This document shows positions 24,201 to 37,600 of a DNA stretch of 64,000 bases, in pieces; position 1 is the first letter of the stretch; every line of letters starts with the position of its first letter. The stretch comes from Rhabdophis nuchalis (lineage: Eukaryota; Chordata; Lepidosauria; Squamata; Natricidae), in contig CM077644.1 of the NCBI GenBank assembly GCA_039707465.1, positions 199,365,962 through 199,429,961 of the forward strand. Direction: 5' to 3'. Made by a program: the position numbers and the translations under genes. The notes beneath the pieces were generated by a model that saw only the letters and a list, made by a program, of their open reading frames with translations, was not told where the DNA came from and searched no databases.

Positions 24201-27200
24201 CTCCTCACTTAATGGCAGTAATTGGGAATGAAATGTCTATCATTAAGTGATGTGGCCCTAAAGCTTAGTGATGGCAGTTCTGATTGATTGGCTAATGTGA
24301 TCTGTAACACAAGGAAAGTGGACAGTATCTATTCTTTAAGTATACCAGAAATGTGGGAATTATTCAGTGTTGGCTTCACATTTGACTGTCGATATGATGT
24401 ACCCAATAAACAGGATTTTTGCGGAAGCCAAGGCCTCAGAGTCTTGAATTAGTTGGGACCATTACTTGGAACCATGACATAGATATTATAGAATAATTTA
24501 CATTACAATTAATAACCCAATTCCATATTGTAGCATTCAATAGTTTATTATCTCAATCGGGATATCAAAAAGTGGGTATAAGAATTATGCCTAAACTACT
24601 AAGGAAAGGAAATAATCAATTAATGTAAAAACTTACCTAAGTGATGGGTGTGCACTCTATAAGCAAATGGATGCATTGGATACGTTTTATAATGACAAGC
24701 AATATCAGCATTAACCACTGTTAGAAAATAGATATGAAGGACATTAAAAATTATGCTTACATATTGAAGACAATTAGAACTATATTTTTAAAGTTAATGA
24801 AATATATGGTAATATACTAATAGTAACAGGGTATAGCCAGAAATTTTCCTTGTATTTATCCTCAAATATCTTTGCACGGTCTTTTATTCATGTAATGCCA
24901 TTAATGGCTATTGTGCTTGATTAACTGAAGAGACATGTATGCATATATTCATATGCATACCGTTCTTACCTTACAGAGTCATGTAATCAATCCACAAATA
25001 CATGGAATTATATCAGCTGGTTTGAGGGATAATGTTAAACAGTTATTTCCTGGCAAAATATCCTGTTTTGAAGTTTAAAAAACCCTCAGTATTATAGAAT
25101 TATGAGTCCATAATTAGAAAAAGTAGGGTAGGAACAGGGGAGAGGCTGCACATTTCAACAAATCTGGAAACGGCCAGTGTAACGAAGAGAAGTTTAATTA
25201 AAACCTACGAAACTGAACTAATTCAGAAAATCACTGTAAATATTAAGTATAATTTCAAAGTTGGGTTTCATGAGAAGGTTACTTAATCATAGAAGTGAAA
25301 ATCTTTGGTCTTTTTCTTGCAGCCAATGAGACAAGAGAAGGCTGAAGATGAGCCATATTAACGGAAAGTTATAGTCTATTGCAAAAGTTGCGTAATAATT
25401 AAGACTAATTAAAAATAGTATATTGTACACTGTATGGTTTGTTCCTTTGTTATGCTGAAATATTTAGGAGGCTCATTAATTTCTCTGTGTATGTATGTAT
25501 GTGTGTAAATTCATAGAGAATTTCATATTTTTTCTTAGATTGCAATGGTGATGTTGTGATATGGGAAGCAAAGAAACTAGTATCTTAACTTGTTCTAACA
25601 TTCTTCTAATAAAGCTTTTAGTATTAAAAGTCCACACCAGTACACTGTTTGAACGAAAAGAGTACAAAGGCTGAGGTAGGGCTGGGTGGATAGGAAAACC
25701 TATTTATTCACCTTTTTCTCCAGGTGGTATAACAGTATCCACAGACATCATAAGATACATGCCAGCAATCAGAGGTTGCCTTTGAAAGAAAAAGAAGAAA
25801 CCTGTATCAAATTTACATATATTGCCCTGATTTATTACTTACTATGGTATATTTTACTTTACTAATAACAAGGTAACTTTAACTGAATCTACCCAATCTG
25901 CATTGCTTGCTGTTTTTTTTTTAAAGAAAACATTCTATTAACATCTATATATAACATCTTTAAAAATTCAAAACCAATAGACATATCTTTATATAGAATA
26001 GAATACAATACAATACAATAGCAGAGTTGGAAGGGACCTTGTAGGTCTTCTAGTCCAACCCCCTACGTGGGCAGGAACCTTATACCATTTCAGACAAATG
26101 GCTATCTAACATCCTCCCTCTAGCCTCAAGAAATTCAAATGGGGAAATAATGCAGCTTACTCTCTTGTAGTTCTATGTTTCTCCTTGCCTTCCTCCTCAT
26201 GGCCAAAAGCTCCTCCCTCTAGCCTCAAGAAGTTCAAAATGGGGATATGTATATATAAGAGCTGAGGTGGTGTAGTGCTTAGAGTAGAGTACTGCAGGCT
26301 ACTTCAGCTGACTGCTAGCTGCAGTTTGGCAGTTCAAATCTCACTGACTCAAGGTTCACTCAGCCTTCCATCTTTCAGAGGTGGGTAAAATGAGGACCCA
26401 GATTGTTGGAAGCAATATTCTGACTCTATAAACCGCTTAGCTAGGGTTGTAAAAGCACTATGAAGTGGTATATAAGCCTAAGTGCTATATGCCGACACAA
26501 CCAAGACAGTTATGGACAGTTACTTAAAGTCAGAAAAACTATTAAACAAATATAATGCACTTATAGTAGGGTGGTATGAGGCTTTTGCAATTATTGTTGT
26601 GAGACAATCACTAGTGTCATGCCTCCCACACGTATGGCATACAATTCTTAATTTGAGACTTACCACTAATGGCAAGCAGTTACAACTAATTGTAAAGCAG
26701 TTACAACTCACTGCTCTACAAGGCTTACACATCCACTTTCCCCACATTGATTATAGAGAAGCTAGTTTTAAAAGATGTTTTGGCATTCACCATGGGGGAA
26801 AAGAATTAAAATAGTCTTTCAAGGTTCTTTATTGGTCAGTAGACAGTCTCTCTGATAGTTAATTGGATGCATCAATATTTTTTTCCATTTCTGTGTCAAT
26901 AACCTATGTCATTTTCAAACAACTCTCGTTCAAAGTCAAAGTATCAGAAGATACATCCCCCAAGGACTACCTCCTTTGACAATGCATCTGCTCTTTACAA
27001 TAGCATACCCCTAGAGAGCAAGACCCATACCCTGCTCTATTTTAGAAAGTCCTTTTTCCAACCCTAAGATGAGGATGTGAGTATCTTAGAATAATGTGGG
27101 GTTTTCCCTCTGGGTTAACTATTATCTGTTGCTGATAATGAATGCATATAAAGCCAAATATCCTCTTTGCGTAGGGGCAGAAGAAACAATGGCATAACTG

Positions 27201-28656
27201 AGGGGGAACATGAAACAAGCAAGCCATGTTTTATTATTAAAGAAACTGCGGTTAAAGAACAATTCATAATCAAGCAGCAAAAAGAAGTGATTGTGCTAAA
27301 CAAACTTTTTACACTGAAAGCTAAAGATAAAAAAGACTTCGGTAATCCTTTCCAAAGAATATTTACTTTGGTTACATATTAAAAAGTCAAACATTTATTT
27401 TTCAAGATAGAAAAGACAACAAATGTACTTTGCTCACAATAGCCTTTCTACAATTTTAGAAATATATTATCAAGTCACTTTGAATAATGTATTCATTAAA
27501 TAATCTGTCTTGTACTATCACTAGAATTCTATTCTGTTAAAGCTCATATTAATCTTTGCAAAAGAATTGGAGAAAATATTTAAGAAATTACATGAAAGAA
27601 ACTTACTTTTGATTAGTCAGATGTAAAGTCACTCCAGAACAGTCTTTGTGTTTATCTGCAAAAATATTAAAATGGCGCTTAAACATAAATAAAGTTCTTA
27701 TTAGTATTTAGTACAATAATTAAATATATGACTAGATAATTGCTTATTGAAAATATGAAATATGAAGACCAAATGTTTATAGTCTAAAATGGGTGTCTGC
27801 AACCTGCGGCTCTGGAGCCATATGCAGCTCTTTTGTTCCCTTGCTGTGGCTTCTTGTCAGCTGAACCCACCCCTGGCTTGACCTGCCCTTCACCGTCCCC
27901 TCCCAGTTACTCCTCACCTGGCCTGAGAAGGTAAGGGAAACAGCAGGGGATGGAGACTCTCTCAATATTCCAGAGTGGGAGCGAAGTGTTCCTGTACCTG
28001 CCATCTCTCACATGTGCTTTCTTGTTGGTGCGGTGCGCACCTCGGTCACACGCAACTTGTTCTCGGCCCCGAGATACTGGCCTGACTATGGCTGATGCTC
28101 CGCATCATAATGGCTCCAGGAGGAGGAGGGGATGCTGTGTACCCCATTGTTTCCTCTGCTAAATTTAACTGTGTTGCACAAGGTGCCGCAACAGCAGTGG
28201 GCACATTATGGAGGTAGCAACAGCAGCAGCATTAGCCGCAGCCAGGCTGGGCCAGTGTCTTGGGGCAGAGACCAAGTTGCGCATCTCCCTGAGTGACCAA
28301 GGTGCGCGCAGCACCAACAAGGGCCGGAAGAAGCACCTGTGAGATATGGCAAGTACAGGGGCATTTCACTCCCACTCTGGAATATGGAGTGAGTCTCCGT
28401 TCAGCCAACAGAGAGGCACAGCAGGAAGATGAAAGAGTTTCATTTATCTGGGAATCTGAAATAACTCTTGATTTAAATCTTATGGTTAAAAGCACCCAAA
28501 GAAAAAAGAATAACATCAGCAAAAGAAAACCCCAAACAAAGCCAACCATCACCTGTTTTTTGGAAATGGCAACCAGAGGAAACACTTACACAAGAAAGAG
28601 AAGGGGGGGAGAGAGAGAGAGAGATGGGGGAGACAGACAGACAGACAGACAGACAG

Positions 28657-28687
<31 letters not shown>

Positions 28688-31600
28688 TACCTATTTCCCA
28701 CAAAAAAAGAAAACACCAGGAGCCACAAAACCTGAGTAGGCATGGCTTGGGGGGGGCTGTCATATGACTGGTGGGAGTGAGTAATGTCGAGTTGTCCACA
28801 CACACCCAGATTTTGTGGTTCTTGGTGTTTTCATTTCTGTGGGAAACAGATCCAAATGGCTCTTTGAATGTTTAAGGTTGCATACCTCTCTTCTAAAAAG
28901 ACAAAGGAGGTGATTAATAAACCTTTTCTTTAGCCCCCTCCTTTGGGCTTCTTGTCATTTCAAACTATAAACATCTTTTAACCATATAGATTGCTTTAGC
29001 AGACAATAGTTTTTAGACAAAATATTTTAAATAGCTGGAAAATAAACAGTTGCTAGTTAAAGAAAAGCTTAGAAAAACAAATGAGAAAGTAAGATCATTA
29101 CAGAGATATGGAAAATTAGAATTCCTTTTAGAGTACACAGATCACATTATAACCTTTCTTATTTCGTCCTAAAACAATCCTGTGATTGTAGTTTGCTTTC
29201 ATTTTACTAAGTCAAAGATGTTCCACTGACTGATTATAATTTGCCAAGAGCCGCTCATTATCTTTAGCCAAGCAAAGAACTGGATAGTTTTTCTAGATCC
29301 AGTCAGGCATTGCTGATCCAGAAAGGGCAGATGGTACAAGAAAAATAGAAACAGCATTGGAATAGAGATGTTCTACATGCATTTCCTCCAGATTCAGTGG
29401 TCTTACACCAAATATTCATATATTTCAATCCTTGGTTCATTAAAGAAATTCAAAACAGATGCAGAAATCGACAACTTATAAAATAACATTGCAGGGAATT
29501 TCTAAGGGGATAAAAATGATATGTAATTGCTATAATCTGAAATTTACTTCACCCCCAAATTATATAAAATTGTAGGATTCACAAGCAGACATTATCACAT
29601 TTTCATCTGTAGTAAATAAAAACAATAAGGGAATAAACTAACATCAAAGTGAAACCCTGGGGAAATAATTGCTCCCTTTAAATCCATATAGCTACATTCT
29701 TCCGAAAAATTGTCTGCTGTACTAAAGCAAAATAAAACCTGTTTTCTTTTGCAAATAACATATTCCCATATTAAATACAAATGATATACAAACTTTCTAA
29801 CAGAATTCCAACATATGGACCTTTAAAAAAAAAATCTTAAACCTCTATTTCCAAAAACAGCAATGTCTAACCAATTTTATCCTTGGAAAAAACAAGATCA
29901 TAAAATTTCCTTTCTTGGCAAGTACTACATATGCTACACGGGTTGCCTGAACACAATGATCCTTATAGAGCGTATGTTCGTCCCCATTTGCCTCTCAGTC
30001 TAGGATAACTCCTTTGATTTTTGCATTTCAGTTAGACAGCAAGTATATATTCCTTTAGAACAAATGAATTATTAGCTTCTATTTGCCCTATGGCAATGAG
30101 AGGAAAATGTATTCAACCTACTCTCGGAAGCAGATTTCTTTCAAGCTGATTCTCTAGGCAGTGTTTCCAACAGAGATCAAACAAGAATCTATGCTTACTA
30201 CTGTGGATTTAATAGCACTTCTGAACTGCGGAGTCTCTATAGCAAAATCCATTGTGATAGGAGTATCAGCTCCTGATTCTTTGATCACTAAAAAAAAAAA
30301 ATGCTAACTGCCACTCAAACGCTACATTAAAGGTTTATAAAACTAAAAAAATCCTAAAACCTACTTATTGTACCATGGTTATGTTTTTTAAAAAGCCCAG
30401 AAGAAATAGAAACCAATTTTCCACTCCTTACTTATTTGTGAAATATTACACATAGAAGTGGTGATAAATGTACCCAATGTTAATAAAATCATTTGTTATT
30501 GACTGTTCCAAACTAGACAAAAATATAGGGCAAACATAGTCACAAATAAGAAAATGATAAAAACGTTTCCTTAAAAATTCATCTTAAATGTCATCTCTTG
30601 CTACATAATGTATGAAGGCATGTGGAGGAATGCTTGTAGATGCACATCTAAGATATATTTATAAATGCACATTTCAAAGATTAGGAAAGAGTCTATATAT
30701 CTAAATAGGAAATTTAAAACAAAACTATCTTTTTAATTAAGTGAATACTTATTATAAAGAATACAATGGACTTTGTTCTTCTTTTGAAGTTTTGTCAATG
30801 TAGCTTATGATGAAGACCTAATGAATCTTCTGAAGACCAGTCCTTGAATAAAGAAATAGTGTCTTGTGCATTACAAACATTGTTAAATGAAATAGCTGGA
30901 AATATTGATGTGATATCCAATGATGACTGTAATTTTCTTGGCAATTATATGGAAATAATTACATTTTTTAGTCTAGCCTAGAAGAAATTCCTATTCAAAT
31001 AATAACATTTTCAACATTGCCTAATTTTTTTCAGGAATAATCAAGATCAGCTGTGGCACAAATTTACTGAGAGTGGAAATTAACATTGTTTAAAAACTAT
31101 TGTCTAATTTCCCCAGTCCCTTATAAGCTCTTCATAGGAATGTATTTTTACTATAAACAAATTTGGAGCTGTTTAAAAACAGAATAAAATATAAGCATTC
31201 AAATAAAAAGAAAAGTAATGAGATTACTTTGGAAGAAGAAAATCACATATATGTTAACTAGGTATAATTACATGGATCAGACAACATGTTGTGAAGAACA
31301 ATAGACTTCTATAAACTTCACAACGCCTTCAATTTATCCTTGAAGGAAAGATACAGTAAGGGGAAGATAAGTAATCTACAAAATATTATCAAAGCGCAGT
31401 TTAAATTAATTTCAACTGAGCTAACAATAGTTACTATGAATTACTGATTTTCTGCTGTTATGGAACAGAGGTCCTTGGCATTTATAAATCAGAATCCATT
31501 TTCGCTTGCTAAAAATTAAACCCACAGACACAAGATACAATCATTACTGGAACGTGCTGCAATGGCATGCTGTCACAACTGAGAGATTTACATGAATAAA

Positions 31601-34600
31601 CTACCAAAATGGTCTGTAATATTTTCAAAAACTGATTATTTTTTTTACTAGACACTAATAGAAATATAGAGAATAAACATAATCTTTTCTTAATTTAACA
31701 TCCATTTGATTTTATTCAATTTAATTAGTCTACCATAGTGAGTTCAGAAGACAAGTTAAAAAGAAAAGATTGAAAAAAGTACTATAATGGGTATTTAAAA
31801 TTTAATTCTTTCCTTTAAAAAAAGGTTACTTAAATTTACTGAGTTCAACATGAAATTAATCCATTCTGTCCTGCCCTAGTTCTATGGAAATATTCTTGCT
31901 ATTATCTCTCCTCCTGACCAAATCTTAATGTGGAAGAGGATAGCACGAAGAATCTTACAGTAGAAAATTTTACATACCTTTGAATGCACCAATATCCCCA
32001 TAATGGACTTGGAGAACAAAATATTTGCTCCCTGTTTCTCCTCCAACTTTAAACCCAACACCTTGAAGGGGGAAGAAAAGATGAAACTCAGTTTATCACA
32101 TTCAAGCATATTTTTAAAGGGAAAAAAACGTAAAGAGCATGTTATTTTAAAGATTTAAGACACAATACAACATTTTGCATTTATATTCTCTGAAGAAGCC
32201 ATCCCTAAAGTACGTGCTTCAAGGAAAATAAATATTGCAACAGATAGTTCTGCATAATAGTTCTGAATTTGTCTCTACCTTAAGAAGAACAAAATCAAAT
32301 AGAAATAGTGAGATATCCTAGTTCAAGGGTCTGCAAAGTTGGCTCTTTTAAGACTGGTGGACTTCAACTCCCAGAGTTCCCCAGCCAGCTATGCTGGCTG
32401 GGGAATTCTGGGAGTTGAAGTCCACCAGTCTTAAAAGAGCCAACTTTGCAGATCCCTGTACCTAGTTCATATCTTATTTATTTATTTATTTTTGTTTTAT
32501 AATGTGGGAATATGGAAACTGTTATAACACATGATTTTGAAAATCACCCTCATTTTGAAAAAGCTTTTTGACATATCCTGCTGCAAGACAAATGGATTTG
32601 CTAATATTTCATAATTTATTAGCCATAAAAGTTATTGGCAACTGCAGTAAAAAGAAATAAATCAGCAGGAAGATGCATTATATAATGTGTTCAGCTGTAC
32701 ACTAAAAGTAAAAAACATGGGGGTGGGGAATCCCCAAACACCCCTTTTTATAGTAAATTGCTAAGTGAGCAATTTTATTCTCTGAAAGCCTAATTATTTG
32801 AGTAAATATATTCACTACTATTAGAGTTCACTAATGCAACATAAATTGATTTTCCTATTATTACATCTTGTGTAGAATGCTCTATCACAAAAAATCTCAT
32901 ACCTTTTGGCAATCTTGTTGGTGGTGCATTTCTTGCCCAAGCATATAAGATATCACTTGTGTCCGTACATGTTCCTCCATCACAATTCCTAGAAAACATT
33001 CACACACAGACACAAACATAAGATCTCTTTTAAGTTGTGTGCCCCGACCTCATCAGACCTCTCATTTCACATCTCATCGGAAAAGCTACTTCTATAATTA
33101 GGTTTCTTCATTTTAAAAAAATGCTTCTGAACCATGACATGTTTTACAACTTAGAATCACCTTAAAATGTTTTTCAAGGTATTGAAGCTCCTGTCGTTGT
33201 TGTCATCAGCAGTAGGAACATGTCCTGAATGTGGAATATTTTATTTATTATATTAGTAGCCTTCCATTCCACCATAAAATTTAATACAGTCTTTATAGAC
33301 CTATCTTTTGAAGCAGCTTCTGAAGTAGGTTAAGGTAAAAGACAGAACCTGATACAAGGCTGTCAGGAAATGGATAAGAATTGGAATCTTTCCAATCAGA
33401 TCCTCTAACTACTATATCATATTGGTCCACATCAATCAGTCAGTCACTCATACTTCTTAATGACAATTATACGTGTTTCTTGTTTATATCCATTTAAATA
33501 TTAAAGTACCATAATATTGGTATCAGAAAGGGATTCAATAAGAGGAAGCAAAAAAGAAAGACAAGCTCATGTATCTGTCATAAATTGTGTCATAATTTAG
33601 CTGACCCAGCTGATCAAAAACCTGAATGATGCTGATGACATTACTCTGATAGCTGAAAGTACGAATAATCTGGGTTGTCTGCTAATAAAATACATGGTAT
33701 GCTGTGTAAAATGTCATTCATATTTAAGATAGAGAAAACTAAACTAATGAGAACAGGTAATGCAACCAGAATTAAAATTCATACTGATAGCTTCTGTTTT
33801 TGAAGACTACCATATGCAACAGTCAAGAAGTACACCATAGACTAGCGCTAGGCTTAAATGGACTCAAGAGGATGGTAGAGGACAGGAAGGCCTGAAGGAA
33901 CATTGTCCATGGGGTGGTGATAGGTTGGACACAACTTTGCAATTAACAAAAACAACAACAAAAGGTAGGAATGTAATGAAAACTTTGAAAAGATATTTTA
34001 CATCAATTGATATGTACATACTTGGGATAGAAAATAATACAATACAATACAATAGCAGAGTTGGAAGGGACCTTGTATGTCTTCTAGTCCAACCCCCTGC
34101 ATGGGCAGGAACCCTATACCATTTCAGACAAATGGCAATCTAACATCTTCTTAAAGACTTCCAGGGTTGGGGCATTCACAACTTCTGGAGGCAAGCTGTT
34201 CCAGAAGTTAATTGTTCTAACTGTCAGGTAATTTCTCCTTAGTTCTAAGTTTCTTCTCTCCTTGATTAGTTTCCACCCATTGCTTCTTGTCCTGCCCCCA
34301 GGTGCCTTGGAGAATAGTTTGACTCCCTCTTCTTTGTGGCACCCTCTGAGATATCGGAACATTGCTATCATGTCTCCCCTGGTCCTTCTCTTCATCAAAC
34401 TAGACATACCAAGCTCCTGCAACCGTTCTTCATATGTTTTAGCCTCCAGTCCCCTAAATATATTGATCTATTGAAGTTTGATGTTTGAGAAACCATCTGG
34501 AAATACCTTGGATAGCCAAGAATTTAAACTAAAGGGTCACTGAACACGTTCTAGTGTTCTAATTGACACAAATGAACTAGGATCTTAAGCAAAGACCTGT

Positions 34601-37600
34601 TCCCTTGAAACGTCCATAATGTTGTGAAAGATGGAAGCAGGAGAATAAGAGTTGAATTAGCAGCAAGATCAGTAGACATTTATAGTGGCATTGGGTGTAT
34701 TATTTGAAAACTTGAAGAGTCAGGTTAGACACAGATCATCCTGGAGAAAGTTTATCTATATAGTTACCTAGAAATACTACTGACTTGATGACACATAATC
34801 AATTAATTATGTATCTAACTGAACTCCTATTTTTGACCTCTGGAGAAATTACTCTTTAGAATCCCAGATTTAATTCGAGTGAACATCATATCTTTTCATA
34901 AGAAATGACTTAGCTTTCCCCTTGGCAGACACTACAGCAAATATGTTTGCTTTTTTATTCTGAAATTACATTCTTATCTAAGTGAAAGAAGTGTGACATT
35001 TTGAGTAGTGCCAGTAGCTACTTTCACATATACATCATTTTAATAGTTGAAAAATATATACAAAATGAATGGTTTTGTTAGTGTTTAATCAAGGAAATCA
35101 TATAACTATTCTAGCAATTTAAGAATTTTATTATAATATCAAGAAAGTTGTGCAAAAGGAACTGAAAGGATAAAATGTAGGATAGCTAATTGTAGACCCA
35201 ATCGTAACCATAATAATAATAATAATAATTACAACAAATAAATGTAAAGATCTAGATTATAATTTAAAATCTTGAATGAACCACCTGCTTTATGTTTGAA
35301 AGCAATTTAAAATCAATTTTGTTGATTAACCCAGTGCTATTGCACTTGTTATCTATCCATCCATCATCTACCTACCTACCTACCTACCTAATTTAGATAA
35401 TGCCCATCTCATGTTTTCTGGGTAGTTTATAGATAAAAGCGTAGCTTCTGATGGGGGTGGGTTGCCAGTTTTACTACCAATTTGCAACCCGTGCGTGCGC
35501 ACACGTGCATGCACCATTCAATTGTTCTGTGCGTACCTTCAGTCAGTAAAATCTCAAATGGCGGTTTTTCAGCGGCGGGAAAACCAGTTTGGGGGTGTGG
35601 CAGGCCTGGGTCACTGCAGGTTCTGTGACCCAGGCCTGACTTCCAACACACCTCTGGCTTCTGATACATTTCCAATCGTAACTGAAATTGTTGTATTAGC
35701 ATTTCAAAGAACAGATGGCTTAAAGAGCTATCAGAATTCTTTCCATATAATCATCTCTGTCCATTGACATAAGTAGAGAAGGTTCTGGATTATGCTCTAA
35801 TTTTTTCTCCAAATTATGTTAGATCAGCAGAATATAGTAGGCATATTTCCAATTCTATGGAGATCCTTAGACTTTTTATAGTCTATTGTCTTCAGGACTA
35901 TCATTCTTAAAGACAGAATTATCTCTAACTTGGTGCAATTTTCTTCCAAATATTAAGCACAAAATAATAACTATAGGAGAAAGATATGCCTCCATTTCCT
36001 GCACCTGGTTGGCCACTGTGTTAAACAAAATGCTTAATTAAGCTGGCCTAGGCCTTAAACACCAAAGCTGTTCTTTTTTTGTTTGAAATGCTGCTTGTCC
36101 AGGATTGTTAAAAGTCCAAGCTAATACACACACACACACACACACACTCACACACACGAGAAGGTAATTTTTGGACTTGCCTTCACAATTACACCTAGAA
36201 AACAGACTGAGTGAAAATATATTTATCCGGCCATTCCCAGTATGATGAGATGTAATGAATTATTTAAATTATTGTATTTCAAAACTGGAGATAATTATCT
36301 GGAGTAGCATATACATGGTTTATGCTCCTTTTCATTAATAATGTTTAATGACACAGCCATACGATTAAAAAAGGACCATATTTGTAATAGAATCCATTTT
36401 GAGATATCCACCTGCTTCAATATTTTTGTTCATGCTATTTTTATTTTGCCAAATCTTTGCCCCAACTCAATTAAGGTTATTTTTTTAATCAGTTTGGTAT
36501 TTTTAATTATATAGCTACCAAAAAAGGAATTCTCATTTTTTTTATTATCACCTTCAGCATCTTTAGAAGATGGAAGACTGTTTTGAGTAATAAATTGTGA
36601 CTGGATAACTAGTAACAAAGTTTCTAATTTTGAATGGTAGATAATGCATATAAATAAAAGGATCAACTACGTAAGATTCCAATTTACTATATCTGAATAG
36701 TTAAGTTAAAAATTATCAGAACATGATAACGTATTTGCTGTTTTTGTATTTTCTTAACAGCAGAACACAAAACACCCAATAAAATGAATAATAATTCAAA
36801 TTATTTATTTATTGCTGGATTAGCAGATACATTGATTTATTATATTTGTAATGACTCTGGGGCAGTGTACACTAATAAAATCATAACTAAGAATACATAA
36901 AATAGGCAGCCAGAAAAGAAAAAAATAATTATTTATCCTATAAAGAGTACCATCCTCTATCCAGTTTAATGCAAGGTTTAGAAAAAGAACCAGGTTTTGA
37001 AGTCTCTAAACTCTAAAGGTACTCCTCATTGAACAACTTTGAACAACCAAAGTTACAACAGCACTGAATAAGGGGGATTTACAACAGATTGTCATTGGTT
37101 GCAGCTATTCAAACTTATAATACAATACAATAGCAGCGTTGGAAGGGACCTTGGAGGTCTTCTAGTCCAACCCCCTGCCTAGGCAGGAAGCCCTATACCA
37201 TTTCAGACAAATGATTATCCAACATCTTCTTAAAGACTTGCAGCGTTGGGGCATTCACAACTTCTGGAGGCAAACTGTTTCACTGATTAATTGTTCTAAC
37301 TGTCAGGAAATTTATCCTCTTCCTCATAGTCATGTGATTGTGATTCAGATGCTTGGCAACCAACTTGCAATTACAATATTTTAGCCTCCTGTGGTCACAT
37401 GATCATCACTTATAACCTTCACTGCCAGCTTTCAATAAACAAAGTTAATGAGGAAGCTGGCAGGAGGTCAGAAATGGTATTCATATAATAGTAGGATACT
37501 GTAATTTGCAGAATTAGCTTGATTATGGCAACTGGGATTGCTAAAACTGTTGTTTTAAGACACAGCAGTTACATGATGTTGGACTTTATGACTGATCCAC

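Larger units (their letters stand above)
23477..25711 (-). other. PAM: PAM introns between w6, w7 and w8
   Basis: Two short introns, 23477-24636 and 24718-25711, separated by exon w7. The first carries the end of a DNA transposon with a CAGGTACTCCTCACTTAA terminus near 24193-24305. No other element, RNA gene or extra exon is visible. Confidence 0.65.
25780..27606 (-). other. PAM: PAM intron between w5 and w6
   Basis: A 1.8-kb intron with a truncated CR1 end (25997-26112), a local duplication of about 34 bp (26113-26147 and 26209-26246) and a tRNA-derived SINE (26258-26491). From 26500 to 27600 nothing is recognisable. Confidence 0.65.
27656..31977 (-). other. PAM: PAM intron between w4 and w5
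   Basis: A 4.3-kb intron. It holds a 1.1-kb hAT-like element with embedded microsatellites (27788-28888) and an unusual block of balanced base composition with open frame at 30140-30290. The remainder is AT-rich with no identifiable repeat. Confidence 0.65.

Noticed and set aside
26258..26491. Possible tRNA gene because of A- and B-box-like sequences
   Set aside because: The head is joined to a SINE body and tail, recurs as dispersed copies, and cannot form a proper cloverleaf.
28293..28739. A 148-codon plus-strand open frame
   Set aside because: It crosses a hAT-like element and microsatellites, has no recognisable domain, and its end is translated CA/CAGA repeats.
30140..30290. Candidate extra PAM exon
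   Set aside because: The phase does not fit between w4 and w5 and mammalian PAM has no such segment; kept only as a finding.
34114..34422. A 102-codon open frame on the minus strand
   Set aside because: It is the CR1 reverse-transcriptase C-terminus, not a host gene.
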